Assembly: GCA_003952965.2 (NCBI GenBank)
Contig: CM025856.1
Span: 16,699,011 to 16,763,010, forward strand
Length of the DNA stretch: 64,000 nt
From: Morella rubra
Taxonomy: Eukaryota; Streptophyta; Magnoliopsida; Fagales; Myricaceae
Direction: 5' to 3'
The first letter of the stretch is position 1; every line of letters begins with the position of its first letter. The notes below the pieces were generated by a model that saw only the letters and a list, made by a program, of their open reading frames with translations, ran no database searches and was not told where the DNA came from. This document shows positions 1-14,581 of the stretch, in pieces. The position numbers and the translations under genes were made by a program.

Positions 1-3000
1 TATCTAAACACGTGTTCACATAAAGTGAGTGTACAGAACCCATAAATTGTCAACATATTAATCTGAGTTCGTTTCCGAAAAAGTTGAAACGAAATTTGGA
101 CTTATTAAAGCATCATTATATGTCGAAGGTCGTTGAACAATAATGGAGACGGATAATTTTTTATCTGCTTCCCCACCTACCACTTGGTTGCACTTGATAT
201 CAATGTTGCAACTTTGACTTTTTTTCTCTCTCATCAATCACCCTCTACTATATCTAAAACAAATGCGTAACCATTGCCTTTAAACTCGATCACCAGCATT
301 ATATTCCCAACTTATATTATATGAAGACTCAAAATTGACTACTAACAACCCGTATTAGGCGCAGACATTTATAAATATAATGACTACAATAATTGAGCGC
401 GCATATACTCAAATGTACGAATAGCAAATTGCACGTAATGTCAATGGAGAGAGCGAAGCAAATTCACAGCCGCGGAATGCGACTTTCAGTGCTATTACTA
501 CCCCTGTTGGTGTTGATCGACTAGAGAGAAAGCTGAAATACAGACAATGATTGGCCATAATTCTAAATTATTTGCACCCACAACATGTAAGGGCCTGACC
601 AGCAATATGGAAGACCACTTGAAAGTTCGAACTTATTGTGGTGGAGGAATAAGACTCAAGAAAGTAGAAGAAGACTGCCTAAACACCACGATACAGGGTG
701 TCAATGTAATTTAGGCCCAATGAGTACGCGCCCCTGAAGGTGAAGAAGCACCAAATAACGTGAGGGAGGCCGAGATGAGAGAAAGAGATATAAGTGTAAA
801 TTGACATATATTCCTCTGTTAAAAGTCCTCCTGCAATATCTACGGACGAACCGCGGGTGAGGATACTCAATAAACGCTCCTATTTACTACCCTCACCTAG
901 ATCTTCTACATATGTATCGTATAGTCCAATTGGTTTTGCAATTCTCTGTCTAATTTACAACTTCTCATTGTCCCCAATAATATGGTCCTAAGGTCCGATA
1001 CCCAAACTATCAACCCTATTATTGATTTGCTCGCAAAAATAGAGACTGCGAAGCACTTACGAAGGTAACTGAAGAAGTTAACTCACTTATAGCGTAGGTG
1101 TCTCTGAATAGTGCACGGACTTGGCGTTTAATTTAATGGTGTAGATCTCGTTCTGGGTGCTTAGAGATGAACATGAGGGCACGGCTTTGATGCATGGAAT
1201 ATTTTTGAATATGATGGATGAGATGTCCTTTTCTGACATATTTTACATTTTACAATTCTAAGCGGACTACATCATGCCTTACAATGTGGTATGATGGAAG
1301 GAAATGAAGGCTTTTGAAGGCCAAGTGTGGTGTTTGGCACATGATAACCACATATACTCAAAATCAAATGACCATTCATGTGTTGGAGATAATGACCTTA
1401 AGAGTGCTAATCTGGATAACAGCTATGTCTCATATTACAGATGGGGTTTTCATCAGTAAATATTTGAGCATATGTTGGATATCTTGGATCGTACTGAGAG
1501 GATCAATTAAAGAAATCGAAGATTTAGAAGTAGTGCGGTAGGGTTCACGGGTTAGAGATGGTTCTTAAAAGCAAGTGTCAATGTAGTTTATTTTTAAACC
1601 TTAACTATGTATAAACTAGGTGAATGTCACATAGGTCTACCAGTCCATTGACGGTTATGTTATACCTTGATATTATGTAGAGCGATCATTAAACCCATGT
1701 ATCTACCGATGACATGATACTCTATTGAAATTCTTCTAAAAGATCATAAAGTAATGTTGAAGATATGCTGAAATAGATAAGAAACAATATCACACACAGG
1801 AATATATGAGTCTACTTACTCAAAGTCGGAGATAGTTAAATAGAGAAACATGTGATGCGAGCATACTTAAATCTCAATACTCTTGAAGATTTGCATTGAA
1901 TTTCCTTGACTTCAGTGAGTGACTTTAAAAGACTATGGCCTGTCTCATTGTCGGGAACACAATAAATACACCTATAGGTGACTCCAATTAGTTCTCCAAG
2001 GGAATTCTCATATAGGTCTTTCAAATGATTAAACAGTGAGTATGTGTGGATGTGAGATGCTTCCTACACTGCTTTAGCGTTCATCATCACATTATTTTCA
2101 AGTATCGTTGGTCTAAGTTTTGTAATGCTTTCATGCTCTGTTTAAATTCTGGAAGTGTTTCGAGTTAATAAGCCTAGAGGTCCTTACGTATGATCGGGTG
2201 TAGGATGAGTGTTCAAGCCTTAATGTCTCTCTAGATTGAAAACAGTTTTAAAATCCAGGACACACTAGTGTAGGAGTGAGATATCCGAGTCAAAAGGATA
2301 CTCTGTAGCCGTACAAATAGCTACCTTTGGCGTGCACTGTGCTCAGTACCTAGGTTACGATTTGGGTAAAACTTCTTCTAATCGGGTAATCGTGATAATC
2401 CATTATTTGCCATTGGGTCATCAATTCTCTTGTTTACTGGTCCATGAGAGAGTGAAGTCTAAGATTATTATTAATTAGGCGCTCTAGGACTTCTAAAGAT
2501 TTATTGTAGCTTACGTGGATTCAATGGGGTGACGTTTCCGTTGTTTAAGCCTCACAACCTATCCCACACTCAAGAGCATTGGCTGTAGATTTGCAAGAGC
2601 CCATATCACAGACTTTACTAATCGGAGGACAAAATGAAATTTTAATAAATTTCTGCGACAAAATTCTAGAATTTAAATCAGTCTCAAAAACTTATTTAAT
2701 GTACATGGAAATTAAAATCTTACAGTTCCCGAAAAGAATATTTACGATATATTATATATATGTATCTGTGATGGGGACGCGCCTCCCAGATGTTCACCAT
2801 ATGGATGCTCCAACATAATGTGTATGCTCTAGTAAATCTTCCTCAGACTGGAAAAACCTGCTTATACGTCCCTTTTAACGATTTAGCTCATTCTCATATC
2901 TGACTTTACGTGAGGCTTGTCGAGTGGATCAACAAATTATAAAGTCTTGCAGTCAATATAGCTATATAAGTTATACTCTCACAACCGGATAAATTATACC

Positions 3001-4240
3001 TTCCTCAGTTAGCTTAGATTTAAAACTAACTACGATGAGCACCACTCTAAATTGGGTTAGAGCGATCGACAAAAATTGTTCATTACACAACAAGCATTTA
3101 TCACAAGACTTTGTCGAACTGTTTTGTACGATGGCATTAATTTCAACACTCTCGATACCAATTAGAAATACCGTAGGTTTTATCTTAGAACACCAAAGGT
3201 TCCCTTATTCTTTGTCCTTGCGTCCAATCCATTCATTTCAATTTTCCTGCATATCGCCATGTGACGAGCTAGAGCATTACACGGTTTAAATACCTCATGC
3301 CATATCGTCATTTACCATCTAAACGGGCAGCTTCATTGCCAATTATTGCGAATCCGAGTTTATCGATAGAATTTTATCAATAAAAGGTTTGGATGCTCAA
3401 GTCAGACATTTCTTTGATAAAACGGAATACTTGGTACTCTACGAAAGTCGACTGCTGAGCGTTGTAGTGATGATGTATCCGGAGGACCCGGACTCAAACT
3501 GTGTAGTAATAACCTGTCATAGAATCATATAAGTCACTTGCTGACAGACACATTGAGAACATCGTTGTAACACATTATATGCTCCTTGGCCTGGTCAAGA
3601 AGCCCATGTTTGGGTATAGACTCGCATAAATTGAGGCTCTTGAGAAAGTGGTGGGCTTCACTCTCAAACTGCGTTCCAGCGTTTTGAGAGAATGAGAAAT
3701 ACGAGGTCTCACACTCGCTCTATCTGAATAGCTTGTGAAGTGTAATATCAACAACATCAGCCACTCATTAGAGGATAAGAAAATAAGCAGTGATTGGGAA
3801 TCTTGGTATGCTGAGCCATGGACACTAATAATAAACCAGTTTACACCTTAATAACTTGATACCAAACTATCTGACCAATCGAACAGGCTCTAAGCAATAG
3901 CGTGATCTATGTTATTAACATTCTTATGCGTAAGGGTCTAGATTTCCATTATACCCTCCCACAGCATCAGTCTTGATGTCTAATCCCTTTATTTTTTACC
4001 TTAAAATACTATATTTGATTTCGTACATAACCAAATACTCAGTAGATGGATCATAGGATGAAATGGTCCACTAAGTTATTCACTACCTCCCTTATAAACT
4101 CTCTCCTCTCTCCTCTCTCCCTCTTTCTTCCTTTGGTAGAATTCAGGACAACTATCAATTATTTGTACAAGGGTCTTGAAGAGGAATTTCTGGAAGTTAA
4201 AAGATATAGATCCAAATTTCACGGCAACATTTATTGAGGT
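1..4240. other. intergenic stretch, no gene recognised
   Basis: I read both strands and found no protein family, RNA gene or terminal repeat. Open frames are short (under about 85 codons), overlap one another on opposite strands and show no conserved motif. The texture differs from the AT-rich DNA after 11.5 kb: few long A or T runs and a nearly even four-base mix. Because a recognisable Harbinger relic sits immediately to the right, the block is probably genuine plant DNA rather than pure noise, but I cannot say more. Confidence 0.5.
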
Positions 4241-4599
4241 GTTGGAGATCACAAATGGGGGGGTTACTTAGAGATCAGTGGAGCAGCTTGTGTGGGGCCT
4301 CCCAATGCAAACTTAACATGACTACTACCCAACATACTGTGATTATAAAAAATGCATGCTAAAAAACCTACCCAACATGTTGTACATGTCATCAAATATG
4401 ACCCCAAAATCTGCAAAGTTAGAAATATTTCAATTTTCAATTTGAATGAGGCTTTGGCTAACTTTTTGCGTGTCAAAGTTATCCTCATTACGAATGAGAA
4501 CAATAATGAACTTAAATATGCTTCATCGAACGATATTAATAACGATACCATGAGACTCACTAATAAATATAATAAATTATTGTACTAGGCTTAAATTAC

Positions 4600-5330
4600 C
4601 GGAAGCTGCCTGCGAGAAAGCCATTTCTTCTCTTGTCAACGCATCTGTAAACACCTGTGCCTCATTTGCAGAGCCTTCCCACCTTGTGTACACAAACTAA
4701 ACATCATGTCGAAGTCAACCACGCACATCACATTTTGGGTCATTGTTCCCTTCCTAGATTGATACATTGTCTGTTGGTCCACAAGGAGACATACCTTTAC
4801 AAGGGTTCCATCGATTGCTCCGATGCAGTGCTGTCCACAATCACCAAATCCAAATGTTCATCAGCCCATAAAAATACATATATACCCTATTTTATAGTAA
4901 TGCAAAAGTACTAAAACTATCTAACTAACGTAATTTGAGTAAGGCAAAGCTCCGTACCTAGAACCAAGGAAAGTAACAACTTGACCTCTTGATATGAGGA
5001 TGCACAACAGTTATGTGTGAGGTGTATAATATGCTGACCCAATCTGCACATGGCTCTAATTGTTATCTTGAAGTGACGCGATACAATCTCTACGGAGTGT
5101 TGAAATCTATCTGCGACTTGTCGGTAGCTTGTTGCATGTCCTATAATAAGCAAAGTCATGGCCACGACCTCCTTCATGATCACATCTCGTGTCTCGTTTA
5201 ATTTCCCTAGGGAGCGCAACGATTCACATAACCGAATAAAGGTCAGTGGTTTCGACCAGAAATTTTAAGAGTGCATCATCCTTGTCGTCAGAAGATTCTG
5301 CTTCTATTATTCTATCGATATGATTCATCC
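4600..5330 (-). pseudogene. PIF/Harbinger (HARBI1-like) transposase pseudogene
   Basis: This is a decayed DDE transposase of the PIF/Harbinger superfamily, whose members cut and paste DNA elements into TA-rich 3-bp targets. Reading leftward on the minus strand, an N-terminal piece (5,330-5,240) has an acidic ESSDDKDD run. The next piece (5,219-5,010) carries the helical region typical of HARBI1 proteins, with VAMTLLIIGH, SYRQVADRF and ISRHFK. The catalytic region (4,860-4,690) shows CIGAIDGTLVKV, then TQNVMCVVDFDMMF, matching the family's first catalytic Asp block and its TQNV/DFD block. The block WEGSANEAQVFTDAL follows in another frame at about 4,690. Stops also interrupt the reading, and nothing recognisable of the C-terminal third is seen. 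No paired terminal repeats were identified. The gene is clearly dead. The family call is secure; the ends are approximate. Confidence 0.85.
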
Positions 5331-5469
5331 TGCATGACATGGAAAATAATATATTAATTATTATACTTATGTTTGAAATTTAGATATCAAACATGACCCT
5401 ACCAACCTAGTAGTTAACATTTGTTTGACGAGTGCATTCGTGTGTTAAATTGCATTATGGGTTCGTTTG

Positions 5470-8400
5470 ACTAACAAAATTTTGGATTCTCCCAAAATAT
5501 TTGCTGAAATACGTTACTCTGTTTAAAACATTACAAATCAGACTTATTTTTTCCGTTTTAGCCCCTATATATACCGTACCGGTTTAATTCATAAACCGCA
5601 TAGAATCAAAAAGAAAATAAACATACTATCACGCCGCCCAAAAGATTAGACGCTCCAAAGCACACCTCGCGCACACCTGAGTCAAACATAGTACGTAAAA
5701 AGAGTCATGAACGACTTTTTTGACAATTTTGTTGGTCAGCAACGTCGACGCTTGCATTAATATTCTTTAATGTCAAACTTCACACCAAGTCCCACACTTG
5801 TTTCTATAAGCTACACAGACGGTCCAGTGCTAACCGCCCACTCAATTGCTGTATATATGGAAACTGCTTTTTAGTACTAAGTGACGGTATGTTCACCTTA
5901 TTGAGCGTTGCAAACTTGTACAACCTGACACTCTGCTGTTGGAGGACAGTGAAGCACGTAGACACGCATTCCTTCGTCGCTTACACCTCTCCCCCCTCTA
6001 ATCAGCTAGTCATACCCCCCTACTTTTCTCTTATCGCCACTCTAAATTACTTACCTCTCGCGGGGTTGCGGGGGCCCGGGCGCGAAGTGTGTGTACGCTC
6101 GCCCATTACCAGAAACATTTTCTCCTCCACCGCTCTGTTTACAGCTGCAAAACGAGGGGGGGTTTCAAGCATTCAACAGCGCCCCTAGAGAGGCGCGTCT
6201 CCTTCCAAAATCACCATGCCATTCTCGATTGCCCGATAACCCAACCCTAAACAACTGACGAGCCCAAACACGTTAAAACTCAAAGCGACATCATCACAAC
6301 TCACCACAATTCTACTCGACCGGGGGCCAGGGACAGCAGTGCCATTTGTTGCTCTTTATAACGTGTTAATATTTTTTACAATTGTCTCCTCTCTTTTTAT
6401 TGTCCATATCACAGTAAATAATCATAGATTTCTCGTCCCCCCTCCTCAGACTGAATCTATCTATCAATCCCCAACTCACCATACACACCCAATCCATCTC
6501 ACATCGTAACTACTTTTCAGAGCATCTCTTCCGTGAGTCTAGCTTCACACTCACACCCAACTACTTCTAACACACTTTTCTACACAGGTCTTTTCTATAA
6601 CCCATTCCCCCAATAGCCACACCTACCCTTTCTTTTTTTTTTATAAAAAGAGTACCAAACATTTTACAAATCATCAAAATCTTCTTCATCAACAGACCCT
6701 ACACTTTGCTTCAATCCTAACTTATTGAGCATATCATTCTACCTATCATATGGGAAAATCGGTGATACTTAGTCTTCAGAGACCCCTACAAGACCACGGT
6801 ACTAAATCCGTTTTTTCATTCGAGTCTCCCAAGTTAGAAACCTAAAATAATATCCATGAGTATTAGTAACGGTCCATTCTAGACTATTAAATTATCGGAC
6901 TGAACAACGAATATCTACCCTGGTGCAATGTATAGATTTCATCAAAGTGCATGCCACGTGTACCTCTCGATTCACATCTGTGACGCCATAAATCAATCTA
7001 AATCCGCCCATACCAAACATTCCCTCCAACACAAAACCTTTCCCGCTGCATTCCCAAAACACGTTCGCTACTACTCTCCTAAAGCCAATCCGCCCTTAAC
7101 TTTGGAACACACACACACCCACCCACTTTTCCCCAAGGACATCGCCTGTCCGTAAGTTTTTTCTCACACTGCCCACACAGCCCTCCATACGACTTTGCGG
7201 CGGCCTCCACTACACAGCTTTTAAGTTCCTCACAATAGGCCTCCGCCCTATTTACCGTACCTCCACTTAAGCTGGACATATCCGAGGCAGATACCTTCGG
7301 CTATCCATTTTCTCAAAGGTCAGTCCCATCATACGCACTTCTCAAAATTATCCTCCTTCAACCCACATAACTACTGTACTTTAAATATATATCTGCCACG
7401 TGGCGTTGTGCAACTCTCATGTCCCAAGGTTTTAAACAGTGACTGTAAATATCATAACTCTCGACCACTAGTGCTGCTATTAGGATTATCATAGCTATAC
7501 CTGTGTCCGAGGTCAAAGAATGACTCTCCGCAAGCGTCAAGTCTGGACCTCTTATAGTCTCCGGCAAAATCTGGAACTCGAACTGTGTGTATATAAGTAA
7601 TTACCATAGAAAATGAAGTGTGGTCTAATCTCATATGGCCTTTGGAGATTGGATGTTATTCCGTGGTTTTTTTTGAATTGTGGTATTATTATTCCGAGTT
7701 ATTTAGTTGTGTGTGGAGCGATCCTGGAGCGCATTCGGTACTCTATGTTCTAGGTGGCCCCTCCAACCAAACTTGTGCCCCTTTTATGATGATCTGTACT
7801 GAATTATCATTTTGTTTGTGGCTATGTGACGTTGACTTATCCCAATTTTTAGCCTACATCATCTATATGAAGATCTTGAGCAGATATGTGTCTGACAAAT
7901 TCTAATTGTGTAGAGTGCTATTTTAAATGTGTAGACATCTAACGGGACAAATCTGAGTTAATGTAATGTCCTCTGGTTGCTGAAAAAATTGAGAGCTGTG
8001 TAGTATCTGGTTAAACAATTTAGTATGATTACTGTGACAAATGTAGTTGAAATTACCTTTCAATATATCCATGGAATACTCTCTTTTGTCTCTGGCTCTT
8101 TGTAGCATGTGAATTAGCTTTGGCCATCGACAAATAAATACAAAATTTAGAAATCGTAAAATAATATTATGCTATCGTTCTGTTATTGTTGAAAATATGT
8201 AGTGAATTGGTTTTGCCCTCAAATTAGTATTTTCATTGTATTATGCAAAATGCTCTCGGATATTGATTATAGTATTAATTCTGACATTTATCATTCCTGA
8301 AATATGTCATTGCATGTTCTATTGTTTTTGTATGACACTTTATGTGTCAGAATGTGCGTTGCAAAAATATTATTATATCTGATTAAATCTACAACTCAAA

Positions 8401-11400
8401 TTCGATCACAAACCATCTGTCAAATATTGGTTTGACTCTGATATAAATAATAGAAAATCCATATATAAAGTAATATCTCATCATCTTAGAAATTCAGTTC
8501 TTTTGTGAATATAAATTTCATAAAGTATTCGTAGTAAGAGTGAGTTTTTGTTTAATTTGATTAATCTGATTGTGTCTTAGTGAAAAAAAGTCTATTATTA
8601 TGTTTTATTGCACATATTTTTACTTTATGCTATCTACATTTTATTCACTCATTATTCTAAGCTAAATACGTGCTGCTAAATGAAATTTCTGAATGCCGGT
8701 AACTGTGATATGTGAACAATTGTATAGAGCGCTGCATGACACATATATATAGAAGTTTCTTAAAAAAAATCAGACGAAAAGCACGCGGAAGCTGTTGCTA
8801 TGTAAGCATTAGCAATATTTTACACACACAACTGCTGTATTAAACATTTTTCCTTTTTTGGGTTCTATTAGTATTTATCATTCGACAATCAAGAATTATA
8901 AAGACTATTCTGATAGTGGATGACCAGGAGGTTGTAAGAATTTCTGTTCAAAGAACCAACGCAAAATAAGTCACTTATGTAAAATGTGGCTTTTAATGCG
9001 ATTCTTGCAATAAGTTATGAAATATTGTCTCATGTTTTTGCTGCAACATGCATTTATCAGGAATGCCCCTATTATTGTACTTGGAAGATTGTCATACTGA
9101 AGCACCTAACCATTATACAACTTTGTAATGCTAACACCACATATTATATATATGTTTCCTATATAAGTGAGATAATAGCAAATATATTTTATTAACATAT
9201 GTCAAATTGGATTCACCTTATTAATCGAAAAACAAAATCCATACAGCTTAGTCTGTGAATTTTTGTTTATAATTGACATAGACAACATCGAAATTATTAC
9301 AAATTATCATAAACTTCAAATGGTCCCAAATACACGACAAATCCAAATATCCCCTTGTTCCATCACCCCCTTAAAAATATGCATATTTGCACTACCATTG
9401 TGTGCAGAAAATGGCTTTGACATTACCACAATAATCCAAACTTTTTAGGGGTCAACAACTTTATCATTAAAATTCTATATTAGGACTAGATAACCCTATG
9501 GTACCGTTTCTACTTAAGAAATCCCACATGCATTCTCAGATACAATTGCTACCATTATCACTTTGCAAACCATTAGAAACACACTGGATTAAAAACATGG
9601 ATTAAAATCATAATACTGAAACATTAACAACTCATTATAAAAATCAAATTTAGGCACTCAAGACCCAACATCTACGCCCTTCATAGTGCTTACCAGGTTT
9701 CCTCCAAAATTCGCTCAACCATAGAAGTGTTGTCCCGGATTCCCCTTCTTTAGAGACGTCCCGATGGTTGCTCGTACACCGCAAGGGCACATAAGAGATT
9801 CCAATATACTATAGACCATGCACCTCGGCTCTTCTGGTGAATAGACCCGTAATTCTGCTGTCCTTGGTGTCGAGTGTACGGTGACCGCACAATCTTGGAT
9901 GACGTCCTTTTATTTTCCTCGTAGAGTCGGAAGAGCTATGGCATCATCAGGTCATATATATGAGCATCTTTACTAATATGTCGACTTTCTCATACTAACG
10001 TATTTCTCTCTCTCGTTGTTCGTTCAGATTTATCTTTGTCCATCTCTTATATATCTGTGTTGTGGCTCACATTATCTCAATCTACTATAGTGATGTTGTC
10101 CACGGGGAAGACACCGCTCAGAGCAGGTTAGTTCTCTCTATGGCCCACTCGGTGCAACTTATAAAGTTTCGTGAGATATATCTCTTTCGCTCTCTATATT
10201 GGATATTATTCTTTTGTGTGCTCTAATACTCACCTGTGAGCGTGCGAGACTTAGCAAGTGATGCATGTAGGTTCCAGCGCTAGTTTCTCCTATCCCTTAT
10301 GGAGACCCATCTTACTAAGGTTCAGCTTATAAGTTATGCAGATTGTGCAACAAGCTCTAGACTGGACATTGTGTCCAGAGGGTATCTTGAGGGTCGCCTT
10401 TAATCAACAAATATTATTGTTGGTGCTGTTTTGAGAGCAATCTCGTATATGCTGGACGCTAATCAAAACCCGCCTTCAAGACTGACACCTCTTCCGGACT
10501 CTCAATACTTTCCCTTAATTTGTGTCGATTATAATTTTCTCCCGAAGGCCAGTCGCTGCAGAGGTGCCGGCCTCTTAGCCGGCATCGTTACCTCCTTCTC
10601 TCTTAGTCGGTCAACCAACATCGTACCGTTTTCTGCGTATAGTGTGATGTTTTCCATTCCGAATGCAAACACATATGCAGACACGTTATGTTATCGCTTT
10701 TTATTCGTGGATTTAGTTTCTCTCTCTCCTCTTCTAGTGACATAGGAACTTTTTCATAGAGATTCATTGGATTCTCTTAAACATTTCAAGTGACCGTTTA
10801 TTATGGTGGAATTTGAGTCTATATTGACTTTTCTATCTATTTTCGGGAGTTCAATCCATCTGTCTATGCGATTTTTCAGCTGTACTTCGCTACTTTTTGG
10901 ACTTCTTAGTGATATATCTTTGTCACCATTGGCGCCCAATTCTCTTTCAGTTAAAACTTTTATTGGCTTCAATGCATTGCTGTTGATACGCGCGTAATTT
11001 ATAGTTCTTCCTAAGACGTATGGAGTTATGTATAGACAGAGTTATCTTGATTAAGTTTTATCTAACTGGATAGACCTCGAGAGAACTATTGAGATTCTAT
11101 ACAGAGAAGATCTCCGCGGGCATCGTGGTGCCCAAAGTCGAAACATTTTTTTATCATAACGTCGGGCGAACGGAAGGTTTGTGCCTCGTATCTTTTATCA
11201 ATAAATAAGTTAACCGCATGAAAAGCTTTGGAATCATTTAACTACTCTCTGAAATAATGAAGTTAATTCCTATTGAGTAAGTATTTCAATGGTTTGAATC
11301 CTCTCGACCCTAGGAGTACCATTTCTCTTTTATTTTTATCTATCTTTTCGTACTAGGTCAAACGAGGCTACTCTAGTTATTTTGAGCCCCTAAGAATCTT

Positions 11401-11460
11401 ACGTGTCGTCACCCCGCCATTTATGCATTCTATTACTATAAGAAAGCTTAGGAGTAAGTT
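5470..11460. other. intergenic stretch with drifting base composition
   Basis: No gene or element could be supported. Position 5,459 begins a GGGTTCGTTTGA stretch resembling the end of a Tourist/Harbinger-type element, but I found no partner end. Roughly 5,880-7,300 is rich in C on the plus strand, with several runs of five or more C. Roughly 9,960-11,400 is rich in T and moderately rich in C. About 8,100-9,600 is ordinary AT-rich DNA. Open frames are short and overlap on both strands. Confidence 0.45.
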
Positions 11461-12237
11461 CGAGTATGTGTGCCAACAAAACTCCCTCAATAGAGTAGAT
11501 AATACAATGGAAATTTCTTTATCTTTGGCTTCACACAAAAAATTATGTGAAAGTGTAATTTTTGTGTGAATAATAAAAGAAAAGTGATTGAAAATGATTT
11601 TTTATCTCTCTCAAGATTTAGGAATGATGTAAGTTCCTTTAAGTTTATTTATGAGACCTTAGGAAGGCCCTTATATAGGCTACATTTATAAAAAATAGTT
11701 GTTTTCTAGCCGTTTGAGTATAAACTCTTCAAGTTTCTCAATGTACTGAATCTACGATCGACTGACGTCTATAGCAATCGACCGCTTCAGGTTACTGTTA
11801 CTCCAATGGTCAAAAAGTAAAAAGCACTCACGTTTGAGTTTGTACACCTGGTTGACCACTACATGTATCGAGCAATCTCTAGTCGACCGCTACAAGTTAA
11901 ATGTGCAATGATTTGACAATAAAAAAGCTCAATTTTTTATTTTTTGAAATCTCAATTTCAAAAAAACTCCCCAAAAATATAAATAAGGTTTGATTATATA
12001 GGAATGATTTGAAAGCACCTAAATAATATTTTGATTGTTAAACTTACGATAAAAAGGTTTATGCACGGTTTGAAAAGTATGCAAATATGGGATTCAGATC
12101 CTAAGTGAAGCTCTTAGAGTTACAAAATTCATCATAAAGTCTCGAGTCTTTACTTTTGAACTTCTTCCATTGAATTAATCTTTGCTTTTGTTGTTCTGTG
12201 CTCATTGGATCTTCTTTGCTTATTCATCTCAATTTAC
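11460..12237. other. AT-rich intergenic DNA, possible decayed LTR-like fragment
   Basis: The sequence contains a TATA-like CTTATATAGG near 11,670. It also has two related patches, GTCTATAGCAATCGACCGCT near 11,768 and CTCTAGTCGACCGCTACAAG near 11,878. Such CGACCGC-bearing patches occur in some plant LTRs, but no paired copy, primer-binding site or coding region is present, so this is only a hint. Nothing else is seen. Confidence 0.2.
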
Positions 12238-12355
12238 TTTTTTTTTTTTTTTTTTTTGAGAAATGATCAGTTTTATTAGCTTTAAAGTATATACAAAGTT
12301 AGGTGATACAGACAGTTCTCTCCCTCCAAACATAAAAAAATTCACACATGAGGTA
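12238..12355 (-). mobile_element. possible 5'-truncated LINE or SINE 3' end
   Basis: A run of about 18 T on the plus strand (near 12,239-12,257) followed by GAGAAATGATCAGTTTTATT reads on the minus strand as a short AT-rich 3' tail ending in poly(A), the usual mark of a target-primed retroposon. No coding sequence remains and I could not find a target-site duplication, so a simple poly(T) tract in AT-rich DNA is an alternative. Confidence 0.35.
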
Positions 12356-13234
12356 CCTGATGTGATACAGGGATTTAAAATATAAAGTAGTTTTAAATGA
12401 ATTTTAAATATGAGATGAATTAAAAATAACTCATGTAACGATCGAATAAAATATTTCTTATAAAAATAAAAATAAAAATTAGGAAAAAATATTTTTATAA
12501 AAAAATAATAAATTTGAATTTAAATAATAAATTACTTCAAATTATGAATATATATATGCCAAAATAATATATTAAAGCTGGGAGGGTGAGGGAAAGAAAA
12601 GGGTAGGCTAAGTGCAATGCCAGAATAAGAAATGAAGTAGTAAATTATCTTCTTTCAAAAGCAAAACTATTTTACAAAACTATTTTACCTAAATTACATA
12701 GTATTTGACAACTTAAAATTTTAACAAAATTTTACTTTTATCAAATACACTTTAAAATTTTATTTTTACTTTTATTACTCATTTATCAATTTCAATACCA
12801 CCTTATTTTTAATACTAATATAAAATTTTGACAAAATTTTAAAAAATTTTGAAAACAAACGCATTGTTTCATTTTACAATTGATTAATCCTATCGTTAGT
12901 TGACTGAATTTTACCAATCACTTCAGACACCGACAAGTAGGGAAAGCTTTTTGCATATTCTTATATTTTACGATGAAACATCATAACCTAAAACCAAATT
13001 TAATTCATCAATCCCCTGACATCCTTGAGTAAAGTTGAATTTAGCCTTCACTGTGGACCGCAGCTAAAAGTTTTAAAAAAATGCTGGTAAACTTCTCCGG
13101 ATGCACCTGTTGCTGCATAATGCACACACCTCTAAACAACCCCCGGTGACTTTTCCCAGTGCTTTTTGCACTCCTAGCAGCGCTATTCGACAAATGCTAG
13201 AACCCGAACTTTTTGTAATTTCGTTACTGTGACC

Positions 13235-14350
13235 GGGGCCGGCTTAGCTATAGGCTTTAATGCCTCTAAATTTAGGAAGCCTCTAATTCAAAACTTTTTT
13301 AATGATATATTTAAAAAAAAATTAATATTAAGGTCTAAAAAATTTAACGTGAAAGGTTATATGGATTGAAGAAGCATATTAAATCTCTTTAATTGAAATA
13401 GTATTAACTTTTCTCCAAATTTAAGAGGCCCTAATTTAAAATTTTATATATATTTAAAGAAAATTTAATATTAAGACCTCAAAAACTTAAACATATTAAT
13501 TGAAGAGTCCTATTAAATCTCCTTGATTGAAGGAACATTCACTTTTCACTTTTTGTGAAATTTACAAAGTCTCCGTTCAACCCCATAAAATCTTCATATT
13601 TAAAGATATTAATTGCAATCTCTTTATTTAATTAATTGTTGTACCTTAGATATTTAGCTATTTAAACCTTAACTAACAACTAAAAATCTATCTTTAAAAT
13701 GACTTAAACTTATTTGAGATAATATCTGTTAAGTACCAAAAATATCCAAAAATCCTCTCTCAACCATTTTTTTTTTATTCTTATCATTTTTTAGTGCCTC
13801 TCTCAATTTGTATTTTAATTTTATTGTTTTGTAGGGGTAAGGGAAGTACTGAAAACTAGTTTGATAAGAACTAGTAAAAACTAGTTTTTACTCCAAAAAT
13901 CCTCTCTCAAATTTTTTAGTGCTTCTCAACTCCAATTTTAGCCTGGAATATTTAATAATAACCTATCATTTTTGCTTTAGACAGATTCTAAAAACACATT
14001 TAATAAAATTAAAAAGATTTGAGATTCAACTTAAATCTTCAAAAATTTAAAAATAGAGAATATTAGTGTGTTCTCCTCTTTTAGTATTTTCAAACTCTTT
14101 CTTATTTATATTTACTTTGTATTATCTCTATAAGTGTCTTTACAGCATACTCAATTTTTAACTAATATAAACGCGTGCTATATATTATTCAGTCAAGAAA
14201 ACTCTTTGAGAATATTTTTTATAATCTAAGTTATATTTATACAAACTTTTTCATATTCCATATATAGCGAAGCATATAATATAAAATATATATGTATATC
14301 ATAATATTATTTTGGCCCTCCAATGATAAATTCCTAACTCCGTCATTGAT
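13235..14350 (+). mobile_element. hAT-family transposon remnant, deleted interior
   Basis: The left end reads GGGGCCGGCTTAGCTATAGG and is followed by AGGAAGCCTCTAATTC. The right end reads GGCCCTCCAATGATAAATTC and CTAACTCCGTCATTGA. These resemble the ends of the plant hAT group whose transposase carries TTF-type zinc finger, DUF4371 and hAT dimerisation domains. The left part also resembles the inverted end near 47.5 kb, which is joined to a recognisable hAT transposase. Between the ends lies only AT-rich DNA with no readable transposase, so this is a non-autonomous or internally deleted copy. The exact ends and an 8-bp target duplication were not settled. Confidence 0.55.
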
Positions 14351-14581
14351 TCCAGAGAAGGTTTCCATGACAAGTAAGAATAGGCACAAGAAACTTTAGA
14401 TAAACAGCTTTCATTGGGGTCACATGGTCTCGCGGTAAATTTAACCAGCTTTGAAGCTTATAACTTGCATTGAAATATAATTTAGAGAGAGATGAAAACA
14501 CTTTTGAGTAATTAACTCTTGCAAAGCCTTCGTCGTGACAATTTGGAGCTTTACATCAGCTGTGTTAAATGACATTTATGG

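Noticed and set aside
5889-6188. Plus-strand 99-codon frame
   Set aside because: It lies in a C-rich block, matches no family and has no supporting signals.
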